This document shows, piece after piece, positions 17,960 to 26,510 of a stretch of DNA of 64,000 nt. A program made the translations under genes and the position numbers. This DNA is from Bordetella parapertussis (lineage in GTDB: Bacteria > Pseudomonadota > Gammaproteobacteria > Burkholderiales > SG8-41): the NCBI GenBank assembly GCA_945861275.1, contig CAMATZ010000005.1, positions 1 to 64,000 of the forward strand, read 5' to 3'. Each line of letters begins with the position of its first letter. The first letter of the stretch is position 1. The notes beneath the pieces were generated by a model. That model made no database searches, had not been told where the DNA came from, and worked only from the letters and a program-made list of their open reading frames with translations.

Positions 17960-18637
17960 ATGCTGCGCATTCTGAGTATTTTTGTGTTGTCTGTCATTAG
18001 CGCCATGGCACACGCACAACTTGCAGGCATCAGCAATACGGACGCTGCCAGCGGCCTGCGGCAGGTGCTGACCGACGGCTCAGCGGCTGCGGTCGCCAAG
18101 CTTGGCATTGAAAACGGCTTTTTCAACAACCCGCAAGTGAAAATCCCGATGCCGCCGGCGCTAGCTCGCTTCGAAGGCGCGATGAGAACTTTCGGCATGA
18201 AAAAACAGGCCGACGAACTGGTGCTTTCAATGAACCGCGCGGCCGAAGCGGCGGTGCCGCACGCCAAAACATTGCTGGTCGAAGCCGCAAAAAAAATGAC
18301 GCTGCAGGACGCCAAAGGCATACTCGCCGGCGGCCCGACTTCAGTCACCGAATACTTCAAGCGCACCACCAGCACGCAACTCACGCAGCGCTTTTTGCCC
18401 ATCGTCAAACAGGCCACCGACCGCGTGGGTCTCGCGCAACAATACAACGGGCTCGCCGCACAAGCCGCGACCTATGGCCTGGTCAATAAAGATCAGTCCA
18501 CCATCGAAGGGTATGTCACGCAAAAGTCGCTCGATGGCCTGTACTTGATGATCGGCGAACAGGAAAAGGCGTTTCGTGCCAACCCTCTCGGCGCGACCAG
18601 CGACATCGTCAGGAAGGTTTTCGGCGCGCTGAAATAG
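17960..18637 (+). CDS. DUF4197 family secreted protein
   Basis: 225 aa: signal peptide (LSIFVLSVISAMAHA, cleavage near residue 20), then an all-helical mature domain with TDAASGLRQVLTDGSAAAVAKLG and a C-terminal LYLMIGEQEKAFRANPLGATSDIVRKVFGALK, which is the DUF4197 signature. Function unknown. It is divergent from the TlpA-like gene, and its 3' end overlaps the 3' end of cbiX by 29 bases on the opposite strand. Confidence 0.85.
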   Translation: MLRILSIFVLSVISAMAHAQLAGISNTDAASGLRQVLTDGSAAAVAKLGIENGFFNNPQVKIPMPPALARFEGAMRTFGMKKQADELVLSMNRAAEAAVPHAKTLLVEAAKKMTLQDAKGILAGGPTSVTEYFKRTTSTQLTQRFLPIVKQATDRVGLAQQYNGLAAQAATYGLVNKDQSTIEGYVTQKSLDGLYLMIGEQEKAFRANPLGATSDIVRKVFGALK

Positions 18638-19040
18638 TAACCGCGGTAGTCGCAGCAACACTGTAATCCGCGATAGCGTTCAATACAGCAGCGTCTTCGC
18701 CGATCGCGCGCGCCACGCGCAGTTTGATCCCGCTCGCCGCGCGCGCCTGTGCCGCGAGCTTCGGCAAATCGCCGCGCACATGCAGTCCGCCGCCGAGAAA
18801 CAGCGGCACAATCACTGCTTTTTTCACGCCCGCAGCCGCCAGTGTCTGCGCGGCTTCCACCAGCCCCGGTGACATGAATTCACCGAATGCCAGTACCGCC
18901 TGGCACTCGCCGCGCTTCACCACATCTTTCAGCAGCCGGTCGAAAGGTTTGCGCCACGCGGGATTGCGCGAGCCATGCGCGAACAGGATCAGCCCTACAC
19001 GCGGGGCCGTTGTCCGTTGGGTTTTAATAGCCCGCATCAC
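18609..19040 (-). CDS. cbiX: Sirohydrochlorin chelatase, CbiX type
   Basis: A 143-aa single-domain class II chelatase: FAHGSRNPAWRKPFDRL (active-site His in the first motif), FGEFMSPGLVEAAQTLAAAGVKKAVIVPLFLGGGLHVRGDLP, with the second conserved His. Such small CbiX/SirB proteins insert Fe (or Co) into sirohydrochlorin. With cobA, DUF934 and cysI nearby, the likely product is siroheme for sulfite reductase. Its start overlaps the stop of the upstream Bug gene. Confidence 0.88.
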   Translation of the reverse strand: MMRAIKTQRTTAPRVGLILFAHGSRNPAWRKPFDRLLKDVVKRGECQAVLAFGEFMSPGLVEAAQTLAAAGVKKAVIVPLFLGGGLHVRGDLPKLAAQARAASGIKLRVARAIGEDAAVLNAIADYSVAATTAVTISARRKPS

Positions 19041-20011
19041 TGCGCCGCTTTGGGCACGTTCGCCACGCGCACCATCTCGGCGTAGCGCGCATACTCCGCG
19101 CGCAGAAACTGGGTGAATTCCGCGGCACTGCGGCCATCGGGTTCGTAGCCGCCGGTGACGATCATTTCACGCACTTTTGGCACTTGCAGCGCGCGCGCCA
19201 CTTCCTGCTGCAGGCGCAACACCACGCGCGGCGGCATTTTCGCCGGCGCAAACCAGCCGTGCCAACCGCCGGTGAGTTCGAGATTGGCGACGCCTGCCTC
19301 ACTCATCGTCGGCAGTTGCGGCAGGCCCGCAAAGCGCGATGATCCGGTAAATGCAATCGCCCTGGCGCGTCCAGCCCTGATCTGCTGCACCGCGATGGTT
19401 GGCGGAATCATCGTCATTTGCACTTCACCCGCGAGCACCGCGTTCAAGGCCGGCGCCACGCCCTTGTACGGCACGTGCAGGAGTTTCACGCCGGCGCGCG
19501 TGGCAAATAATTCCGCCGCGAGATGCAGCGTGTTGCCTACACCCGGAGAGCTGTAGCTCACGCTGCCGGCGCGCGCAAGGGCGATCAGGTCTTTCACCGA
19601 AGCCGCCGGTACCGCGGGGTTCAGCACCAGCAGATAGCCTGTGCCCAGCACCAGATTGGTCACCGCGTCGAAATCGCGTAACGGGTCATACGGCAGCTTG
19701 AGATAGATGCTCGGATTGATCACGAATGCCGCAGTGGTATGCAACAAGGTATGGCCATCGGGCACGGATTTGGCGACGATGTCGGTGCCGATGATGCCGT
19801 TGGCGCCGCCGCGATTGTCGATTACAAACGATTGCCCGAGTTGCGCGCTCGCTTCATTGGCGACGCCGCGCGCAATCACATCGGCAGTGCCGCCGGCGGG
19901 GAAAGGCACGATGAGGCGGATGGGTCGCGTCGGATAATTTTGCGCAACGGCACTGGCGGCGTTCACCGCCAGCAACATCGCTGCCGCGCGCTGGAGGAAA
20001 GTCGCTGGCAT
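19037..20011 (-). CDS. Bug-family tripartite tricarboxylate receptor protein (Bug 1)
   Basis: 324 aa periplasmic solute-binding protein: signal peptide, then YPTRPIRLIVPFPAGGTADVIAR, the loop FVIDNRGGANGIIGTDIVAKS, the PDGHTLLHTT segment and PTMSEAGV. Bug proteins bind small carboxylates or amides and deliver them to TctA/TctB-like permeases, none of which is in the window; the ligand is unknown. Translationally coupled to cbiX on the same strand, with a cupin gene 12 bases upstream. Confidence 0.92.
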   Translation of the reverse strand: MPATFLQRAAAMLLAVNAASAVAQNYPTRPIRLIVPFPAGGTADVIARGVANEASAQLGQSFVIDNRGGANGIIGTDIVAKSVPDGHTLLHTTAAFVINPSIYLKLPYDPLRDFDAVTNLVLGTGYLLVLNPAVPAASVKDLIALARAGSVSYSSPGVGNTLHLAAELFATRAGVKLLHVPYKGVAPALNAVLAGEVQMTMIPPTIAVQQIRAGRARAIAFTGSSRFAGLPQLPTMSEAGVANLELTGGWHGWFAPAKMPPRVVLRLQQEVARALQVPKVREMIVTGGYEPDGRSAAEFTQFLRAEYARYAEMVRVANVPKAAQ

Positions 20012-20023
20012 CCGTATTACAGC

Positions 20024-20635
20024 CTAACCCATGGCTTCGGGCGGCGCATTTGCATCCAGCGTGAACTGCCAGCCGAGGCTCTTGAGTTTTTCCACCATCT
20101 GCGGCCCAAACTTTTGCGCAACCTTCTCTGCCGTTTCCGGCACGCGGCCCACGTCGTCGAACTCGTCGGCCTTGCCCTGAATGATCACCAGCAGATGCGC
20201 ATCCGCATCTGAAATATTCTTGAAGGTGCGCGTTACCTGCGGCGGCATGGCGATCAGGTCGAATGGTTCGAGCACGGTTTTTTCTTCGCCCTTGTCGCCC
20301 CAGATCATTTCCCACCTGCCGGTCAGCGCCATGAACGTTTCGTGCGTTTTCCAATGCACATGCAGCCCCGCACCGTTGCCCGGCGGGCAGGTCACGATGC
20401 CGAGGCGAAATACGCCCGCATCACCACCGGTCACCGGCGGTGTGGGCGCAAGCTGCCCGCCCAACCCCGCGGGTGACATGATGTTGTAGGTGGTCTTGGC
20501 GGTAATCAGCTCCAGCACTTCGGGCGGTATGCCTTTGTTCGCGCCGTGCTGCGCCTTGGTGGATTTCAGATCCTTGAAGCGCGCAATGCGCGTTTTCATT
20601 TCTTCCTGCGAGGGTCTTTTGGTTTTGGCCGGCAT
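20024..20635 (-). CDS. Cupin-domain protein
   Basis: 203 aa from ATG 20635 (good GGAGA upstream). A single cupin barrel lies around residues 75-155: VTCPPGNGAGLHVHWKTHETFMALTGRW has the first cupin motif with metal-binding His-x-His and Glu, and VTRTFKNISDADAHLLVIIQG covers the second. No catalytic specificity can be assigned; related proteins include dioxygenases and sugar-binding regulators. It lies between a haloacid dehalogenase and a Bug gene on the same strand, so it may act on the ligand or product of that group. Confidence 0.8.
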   Translation of the reverse strand: MPAKTKRPSQEEMKTRIARFKDLKSTKAQHGANKGIPPEVLELITAKTTYNIMSPAGLGGQLAPTPPVTGGDAGVFRLGIVTCPPGNGAGLHVHWKTHETFMALTGRWEMIWGDKGEEKTVLEPFDLIAMPPQVTRTFKNISDADAHLLVIIQGKADEFDDVGRVPETAEKVAQKFGPQMVEKLKSLGWQFTLDANAPPEAMG

Positions 20636-20648
20636 GGTGTCTCCGTGT

Positions 20649-21368
20649 TTAACAACCGAGCTTTTGCGCCAGATCGACAAAATCATCAGTGTTGAGCGTA
20701 AACGACGGCTCGTCGGCAAGGTCCTTGTTCGAATTGCGGCCATGCTCATGCGGGCGGCGTACAAAGGCGGTTTTCAACCCGCTCTTCGCGGCCGCGAACA
20801 AATCAGGCTTGTGCGCCGCGACCATCATTACCTGTTCGGGTTTGAGATCGAGTGCCGCCGCCGCGCCCAAATAAGACTCGGGATCGGGTTTGTAGTGGTG
20901 AAACGTTTCCGCCGAAAACACGCAGTCCCACGGCAGCCCGCCGAATTTCGCCATGTTGACCAGCAACGAGGTATTGCCGTTGGAGAGCGTGGCGATGGTG
21001 TAGCGTTTTTTCAGCCGCTTCAAACCCTTGAGCGTATCCGGCCACGGCTTCAACCGATGCCATACGCGATTCAGATGATCCTTCTCGGCTTCGGTTAAAT
21101 CGTTGATGCGGAATTTGACCAGCAGATCATCGAGTATCAGTCGATGCAGTGCATCGATTTTGGTCCACGGCAATTCGCCGCGCGTCACACGATCCATCGC
21201 CGGCCGGTAACCCGCGCGCCACGCATCGGCGAACTTCGGCCAGTTCACGCGCAGGCCCTTAGCCTTGCCCCACGCGCGGCAGTCCTTGATGATGCTGCCG
21301 CGAAAATCGACGACAGTGCCGAACACGTCGAAGGTCAGTGCTTTAATGTTTGAGAAATCGGAATTCAT
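20649..21368 (-). CDS. Haloacid dehalogenase, type II (HAD family)
   Basis: Hydrolytic enzyme of the L-2-haloacid dehalogenase group. 239 aa from ATG 21368: nucleophile motif KALTFDVFGTVVDFRGSI (Asp around residue 12), ATLSNGNTSLL (motif II), and HHYKPDPESYLGAAAALDL with Lys, then MMVAAHKPDLFAA. The FDVFGTVVDWR pattern is characteristic of type II 2-haloacid dehalogenases. Substrate not provable. It is 13 bases before the cupin gene. Confidence 0.85.
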   Translation of the reverse strand: MNSDFSNIKALTFDVFGTVVDFRGSIIKDCRAWGKAKGLRVNWPKFADAWRAGYRPAMDRVTRGELPWTKIDALHRLILDDLLVKFRINDLTEAEKDHLNRVWHRLKPWPDTLKGLKRLKKRYTIATLSNGNTSLLVNMAKFGGLPWDCVFSAETFHHYKPDPESYLGAAAALDLKPEQVMMVAAHKPDLFAAAKSGLKTAFVRRPHEHGRNSNKDLADEPSFTLNTDDFVDLAQKLGC

Positions 21369-21519
21369 CTGCGAAGTCATCCGTGACGATGGAAATTCCA
21401 ATGGATTTTACTTCGCATTGTCGGTGCGCATGCCGTGTAACCGCGGCGGCTCCAGCGCCACGACTGCAAACGGCACTGCAACGAATAACAAGTATTGTTT
21501 AAAAACAACGCGTTACTAA

Positions 21520-22284
21520 TTATTTCCGAGTGTGCGCCTGAATAGCGGCCCGCGGCCACTCAAATCCCTGCGCGAGTACATCCGCGTAGACCTCGCCCAC
21601 CATCACCAGCGCCGGGCCTGCGCCGATGTTTTGCGTGGCGGCGAACAGGTTGCCCACGTTGGTGGGGATCACTTTGCGCAGCGCGCTGGACGCGTTTTCC
21701 ACAATCACGACCGGACGCGATGCGGGCACGCCGTTGGCCATCAATGCTGCGGCTACGGCCTGCGCTTCGCCCGCCGCCATGTAAAGCACTGCAGTATCGG
21801 CGGCGGCAGCGGCCTTGGCCCAGGTGTTCTGCTTGCTGCCTGCAGCCTCACGCGGTGTCGCGAACACCACGCTGCGCGCCAGTGCGCGGCGCGTGAGCGA
21901 ACATTGCAGGTCGGCGCTGGCGGCGAATGCGGCGCTGACACCCGGTACGATTTCTAGGGTGATGCCTGCCGCAAGCAAGGCGTCAATTTCTTCCTGCGCG
22001 CGGCCAAACAACATCGGGTCGCCGCCTTTGAGACGTAGTACGGTTTGATACTTCTTCGCCGCGTCGATCAACTGTTTGTTGATAAAACGCTGCGCGGTGG
22101 AATGTTTACCGCTGCGTTTACCCACCGCGACTTTGATTGCGCGCGCGGCCAAGGCCAGCGTTTCGGGGTTCACCAGCGCATCGTGAAACACAATGTCGGC
22201 GCGTTCCAGTAAACGCGCGGCACGCAGGGTGAGCAAATCTACTGCACCGGGGCCTGCGCCGACAAGATAGACGGTGCCGCTCAT
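21520..22284 (-). CDS. cobA: Uroporphyrinogen-III C-methyltransferase
   Basis: SAM-dependent methylation of uroporphyrinogen III at C2 and C7 to precorrin-2, leading to siroheme. 254 aa, the methyltransferase module equivalent to the C-terminal half of CysG: VYLVGAGPGAVDLLTLRAARLLERADIVFHDALV, LRLKGGDPMLFGRAQEE and the YMAAGEA segment. No fused dehydrogenase/ferrochelatase part; the separate CbiX may supply chelation. It lies 4 bases after the DUF934 gene in the cysI operon. Confidence 0.93.
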   Translation of the reverse strand: MSGTVYLVGAGPGAVDLLTLRAARLLERADIVFHDALVNPETLALAARAIKVAVGKRSGKHSTAQRFINKQLIDAAKKYQTVLRLKGGDPMLFGRAQEEIDALLAAGITLEIVPGVSAAFAASADLQCSLTRRALARSVVFATPREAAGSKQNTWAKAAAAADTAVLYMAAGEAQAVAAALMANGVPASRPVVIVENASSALRKVIPTNVGNLFAATQNIGAGPALVMVGEVYADVLAQGFEWPRAAIQAHTRK

Positions 22285-22288
22285 GCGG

Positions 22289-22822
22289 TTACCACGGGTT
22301 CGGCGTGTTGACCGCCGCCTTGTTGGCGGCGCGTACTGTGCCGAGGCGCACGCCGTCGTCGATCGCCGGCTGATACGGCGCGCTGAAATCGCTGAACGCC
22401 GTCAGCGCAAGCTGCGGATCCTGATCTTCACGCAATGCGAAGGCATCAAAGCCGCAGCGCGTCATATAGAACAACTGGTCGCGCTGCACATCGCCCACTG
22501 CACGCAACTCGCCGTTCCAGCCGAGCCGGCGCAACAAACGCGCAATCGAGTAACCACGGCCATCGGTGAATTTTGGAAAGCGCACCGCAATCAGCGCGAG
22601 CGCGTCGAAATCCTCAACCAGCACGCGCGGATCGTCGGTATTTTCGAGCAGCACGCCCCAACGCCCGTCTGGCCCGCTACGCCCACGCCATTGCGTACGC
22701 TGCTCACGCCAGATGGCCAGCGGCACCATCCAGTCGCCGGACAACGGCACGCCTGCGTCAACAGGCTTAAGCGGCTGCCAGCTGTCGGGCGCGATGCACT
22801 TGTTTTTTATCAGAGTTGCCAT
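22289..22822 (-). CDS. DUF934 protein of the sulfite reductase operon
   Basis: 177 aa from ATG 22822, which lies inside the 3' end of cysI (56-base overlap). Motifs: FPKFTDGRGYSIARLLRRLGWNGELRAVGDVQRDQLFYMTRCGFDAFAL, characteristic of DUF934, which occurs beside cysI in many beta- and alphaproteobacteria. The role is not established; it is thought to support sulfite reductase as an electron-transfer or assembly factor. The only cysteines are not in a recognised cluster motif. Confidence 0.85.
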   Translation of the reverse strand: MATLIKNKCIAPDSWQPLKPVDAGVPLSGDWMVPLAIWREQRTQWRGRSGPDGRWGVLLENTDDPRVLVEDFDALALIAVRFPKFTDGRGYSIARLLRRLGWNGELRAVGDVQRDQLFYMTRCGFDAFALREDQDPQLALTAFSDFSAPYQPAIDDGVRLGTVRAANKAAVNTPNPW

Positions 22823-24467
22823 AGACATGTATTTTAAAGGGTTCCACGCCCAGCCGCTGCACCACGTCGATGAAACGTTCTTCGGGTGCATCGCGGTGTT
22901 CGAGATAATACGCGATCAATTGCTCAATTACGTCGGGCACATCCGCGCGCGCGAACGAGGGGCCGATGACTTTGCCCAGTGAGGCGTTGTTGCCTTGCGC
23001 GCCGCCAATCGAAATTTGATACCACTCCTCGCCGCCTTTATCGACACCGAGAATGCCGATATGGCCGATGTGATGGTGCCCGCACGAATTCATGCAACCC
23101 GAGATATTCAGATCCAGTTCGCCGATGTCGTGCACGTAATCGAGATCTTCAAAACGCTCATCGATCGCCAGCGCCACCGGTATCGACACCGCATTGGCGA
23201 GTGAACAAAAGTCGCCGCCGGGGCAGGCAATAATGTTGGTGAGGAGGCCGATATTGGGCGTCGCCAGGCCCAGCGCTTTGGCCTCGCGCCACAGGGCATG
23301 CAGTTCGCGCTGCTCGACATCCGGCAGCACCAGATTTTGCTCATGGGTGACACGCAGCTCGCCGAAGCTGTAGCGATCCGCCAACTCGGCGATGGCCTCC
23401 AGTTGCACATCGGTGACGTCGCCCGGCGGCACGCCGGGGCGTTTGAGCGATAACGTAACTGCCGCGTAGCCGGGCGCTTTGTGCGCATGCACGTTGCGCC
23501 CATGCCAGCGCGCAAACGCACGCTCTGCTGCGAGATAGGTTTGCAACTCGCAATCCTGCTTCGGCAATCGCCGATAGGCGGGTAGCGTAAAGCGCGATGC
23601 GATGCCATCGACCACTTCCCTGCTCAGCGTGCCGGGGCCATCGACAAGTTGCGCCCATTCGGCTTCGACCTCATCGCGATAGACTGCCAGCGTGCGTTCT
23701 TTCACCAGAATTTTGATACGCGCCTTGTATAGATTGTCGCGGCGGCCATAGCGGTTGTAGACGCGCAGCACGGCTTCGAGATAGGTGAGCAAATGCCGCC
23801 ACGGCAGAAATTTGCGCATCACTTTTCCGATGACCGGCGTGCGTCCCATGCCGCCACCGACGATGACGGTAAATCCGACTTCCCCTTGCGCGTCACGCAC
23901 CGCTTGCAGGCCGATGTCGTGCAACTGTATGGCGGCGCGATCCTGCGTTGCGCCCGAAACCGCGATTTTGAATTTGCGCGGCAGAAATGCGAACTCCGGA
24001 TGGAACGTAGACCACTGCCGTAACACTTCCGTCCACACCAGCGGGTTGACGATTTCGTCAGGTGCCACGCCGGCGAGATGATCGGTGGTGATGTTGCGTA
24101 TGCAATTGCCGCTGGTCTGAATCGCGTGCATTTCGACGGTGGCGAGGTCGGCAAGTATCTGCGGCACTTCGGCGAGCTTGGGCCAGTTGAACTGAATATT
24201 CTGGCGCGTGCTGAAGTGACCGTAGCCGCGATCGTATTTGCGCGCGATGTGCGCGAACATGCGCACCTGCGCCGATGACAACAGGCCGTACGGCACCGCT
24301 ACCCGCAGCATCGGCGCGTGCTTTTGCACATACAGTCCGTTTTGCAGGCGCAGCGGCTTGAAGTCATCTTCGGCAAGCTGCCCCGCAAGAAAACGCCGCG
24401 TCTGGTCGCGAAACTGTTCCACCCGTTCCGCAACGATGCGCTGGTCGATCTCGTCGTATCGATACAT
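22767..24467 (-). CDS. cysI: Nitrite/sulfite reductase hemoprotein (assimilatory sulfite reductase CysI type)
   Basis: 566 aa siroheme/[4Fe-4S] reductase. The ferredoxin-like half starts MYRYDEIDQRIVAERVEQFRDQ. The cluster and siroheme ligands are CPGGDFC and, about 40 residues later, CMNSC followed by GHHHIGHIG. The substrate-binding basic residues are in FSTRQNIQFNW. It reduces sulfite to sulfide; nitrite reductase is the alternative, but DUF934, cobA, CbiX and divergent CysB make sulfur assimilation much more likely. First gene of its operon; 132 bases separate it from cysB. Confidence 0.92.
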   Translation of the reverse strand: MYRYDEIDQRIVAERVEQFRDQTRRFLAGQLAEDDFKPLRLQNGLYVQKHAPMLRVAVPYGLLSSAQVRMFAHIARKYDRGYGHFSTRQNIQFNWPKLAEVPQILADLATVEMHAIQTSGNCIRNITTDHLAGVAPDEIVNPLVWTEVLRQWSTFHPEFAFLPRKFKIAVSGATQDRAAIQLHDIGLQAVRDAQGEVGFTVIVGGGMGRTPVIGKVMRKFLPWRHLLTYLEAVLRVYNRYGRRDNLYKARIKILVKERTLAVYRDEVEAEWAQLVDGPGTLSREVVDGIASRFTLPAYRRLPKQDCELQTYLAAERAFARWHGRNVHAHKAPGYAAVTLSLKRPGVPPGDVTDVQLEAIAELADRYSFGELRVTHEQNLVLPDVEQRELHALWREAKALGLATPNIGLLTNIIACPGGDFCSLANAVSIPVALAIDERFEDLDYVHDIGELDLNISGCMNSCGHHHIGHIGILGVDKGGEEWYQISIGGAQGNNASLGKVIGPSFARADVPDVIEQLIAYYLEHRDAPEERFIDVVQRLGVEPFKIHVYGNSDKKQVHRARQLAAA

Positions 24468-24569
24468 ACTTAAAGCCTTTGTTTTTAATGACTTTTATTT
24501 GCTGTTCTGTGCCGGGTTGCAATAGTCCTCGATCTCTTATATTCTGTAAACGACTATTTATGAATTTGT

Positions 24570-24590
24570 TTATATGTTTTTCACATATAA
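24570..24590 (+). promoter_or_regulatory. Inverted repeat in the cysI-cysB intergenic region (candidate CysB site)
   Basis: TTATATGT (24570-24577) and ACATATAA (24583-24590) are perfect arms with a 5-base centre, ten bases before the cysB ATG. LysR regulators often bind such AT-rich palindromes and repress their own gene while activating the divergent one. The link to CysB is inferred from position. Confidence 0.5.
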
Positions 24591-24599
24591 GATCGATAG

Positions 24600-25553
24600 A
24601 TGAACCTACAGCAACTTAGAGCTGTGCGCGAAACCTCGCTGCAGGGCTTCAATCTAACCGTGGTTGCCACCGCGCTGCATACCACGCAGCCCGCCATCAG
24701 CCGGCAAATACGTGAGCTGGAACAAGAACTTGGCGTCGAAATCTTCACCCGGCGCGGCAAACGGCTGACCGGTCACACCAGCGCCGGACGCGAGATTGCC
24801 CCTATTGTCGAACGGCTGCTGCAGGAGCAGGCCAACCTGCGCACCGCCGCTGCTGATTTTCGTCAGCGCGACGCCGGCGAACTGGTAGTGGCGACCACGC
24901 ACACGCAGGCGCGCTACGCACTACCGCGCGTGGTGGCGCAGTTCCGCAAGAAATTCCCGCGCGTGAAACTCGCGTTCCATCAGTCCGAACCGCAACGCAT
25001 CGTCGATGCCGTGCGCAGCGGCGACGCGGACCTCGGCATCGCCACCGAATCACTGGCGCGCGCCACCGATTTGCTGAGCTTTCCCTGCTACACCTGGAAT
25101 CACGTGGTGGTGGTGCCCGTCGATCACCCGCTTGCGGCAACCCGGCGGCCGACGCTGGAAGACCTCGCGCGTTATCCGATTGTGACCTACGAAGTAATCT
25201 TCACCGGCCGCCCGCACATCGACGAAGCGTTTGCGCGCGCCAACGTGCACCCCGACATCGTGTTGACCGCGCTCGACTCCGACGTGATCAAAACCTATGT
25301 GCGTGAAGGCCTCGGCATCGGCATCATCGCCGCCATGGCCTTCGACGCCAGAGCCGACAACGATCTGTGCGCCATCGACGCCGCCCATTTGTTCGCCAGC
25401 AACGTGACCCGGCTGGCGATCCGTCGCGGTGTGGCGTTACGCTCTTATGTGTATGATTTTATAGAATTATTTGCCCCGACACTGACACGCGCTACGATTG
25501 CGCAGGCGTTGCATGTGGATGCGGCTGGCGCAGCGCGGGAATATAGTATTTGA
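24600..25553 (+). CDS. cysB: LysR-type regulator CysB/Cbl
   Basis: Transcription regulator of sulfur assimilation. 317 aa: N-terminal winged helix-turn-helix LQQLRAVRETSLQGFNLTVVATALHTTQPAISRQIRELEQELG (residues about 3-45) followed by FTRRGKRLTG, all characteristic of CysB/Cbl, and a periplasmic-binding-protein-like effector domain with THTQARYALP. It is divergent from cysI, as expected for CysB control with O-acetylserine or N-acetylserine as inducer. CysB and Cbl (taurine/sulfonate type) are hard to separate by reading. Confidence 0.93.
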   Translation: MNLQQLRAVRETSLQGFNLTVVATALHTTQPAISRQIRELEQELGVEIFTRRGKRLTGHTSAGREIAPIVERLLQEQANLRTAAADFRQRDAGELVVATTHTQARYALPRVVAQFRKKFPRVKLAFHQSEPQRIVDAVRSGDADLGIATESLARATDLLSFPCYTWNHVVVVPVDHPLAATRRPTLEDLARYPIVTYEVIFTGRPHIDEAFARANVHPDIVLTALDSDVIKTYVREGLGIGIIAAMAFDARADNDLCAIDAAHLFASNVTRLAIRRGVALRSYVYDFIELFAPTLTRATIAQALHVDAAGAAREYSI

Positions 25554-25554
25554 A

Positions 25555-26469
25555 ATGGTTATGCCCTTTCGTCACCTCCTTCCTATCCTGCTGGCACTCT
25601 GCTGCACTGTCCTTGCACACGCGCAAGACACGCTGCCTCTCGCGCAAGCGCTGGTAACCGTCAAAGGCGGTTACACCGATAAGAAGCGCGATCTTGAGGA
25701 ATTGCGCATCCGCGCCTACATCCCGATTCTGCTCAAGGCGGTGGGCAAGGGAGCGGCGTGGAAGCCCGGGCATCCCAATTGGGCCGAGACCGAGCGGCGT
25801 ATTGCCAGCGAGTGGCGCTCGCTATACGCTGACCACCTGGTGCGCAGCGGGCGCGACACGAGCCTGGTCTGGATAGACGCTGCACTGGCACGCGAATACG
25901 CGCGGTTGTTCAGCGCGGAGGAACTCGAAGCGTTGCTCAATTTCTACCGTTCCTCCGCAGGCATCGCGCTGGTGGCGTTAGAGAAAGCGTTTCTCGATTT
26001 TTATCCCGAGGCAATGGTGCGTGCGCTGGCGCGGGTGATGATCGGCCACGACACGCTGTCTGACCGCGAGCTGGCGGCGTTTCGCGCGCCGGCAAATCGC
26101 GAGCGGCGCGAATTCGTCGCGCTGTTTGAAAGCGAAACACTTCTGTATGAGGAAAGTCTGCGCATCGGCGGCGCCCTGGTAGCGGAGAATGACACCGCCA
26201 TACAGCAAGGCGCGCTCGCCACCGCCGCCGATAACATCGATGCGCTGCGGCAAGCGATTGCGGCGGCCACCCTCGCTGAAGTGCGAGGATTTCTGCAATC
26301 CGACGCCGCGCGCAAGGAACGCGAATTTCTCGCGGTGGCGCTACTCACCGTCACGCCCGCACACGAAGATGCGGCGCAAGCGAAGCGGGAAGAAACCGCT
26401 TTTTACAAGAGACTCGCGGAATTGTCCGTGCAGTGGCGCGAGCTGGCGGCCAGAACGGTGGAGAAATAG
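25555..26469 (+). CDS. Secreted DUF2059-like protein
   Basis: 304 aa from ATG 25555 (two bases after the cysB stop; ATG 25561 is an alternative). Signal peptide with core LLPILLALCCTVLAHA. The first half contains FSAEELEALLNFYRSSAGIALVALEKAFLDFYPEAM, resembling the DUF2059 helical repeat; a second similar helical region follows. Function unknown. It may be co-transcribed with cysB, but no link to sulfur is evident. Confidence 0.65.
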   Translation: MVMPFRHLLPILLALCCTVLAHAQDTLPLAQALVTVKGGYTDKKRDLEELRIRAYIPILLKAVGKGAAWKPGHPNWAETERRIASEWRSLYADHLVRSGRDTSLVWIDAALAREYARLFSAEELEALLNFYRSSAGIALVALEKAFLDFYPEAMVRALARVMIGHDTLSDRELAAFRAPANRERREFVALFESETLLYEESLRIGGALVAENDTAIQQGALATAADNIDALRQAIAAATLAEVRGFLQSDAARKEREFLAVALLTVTPAHEDAAQAKREETAFYKRLAELSVQWRELAARTVEK

Positions 26470-26510
26470 CCCATCGCAACCAGAGGCGTTGCGTCGCGGC
26501 CAGCGCGTAT

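Noticed and set aside
17929-18447. Long N-terminal extension of the TlpA-like frame
   Set aside because: Antisense to the DUF4197 gene with no thioredoxin-related sequence; the membrane anchor begins at the chosen ATG.
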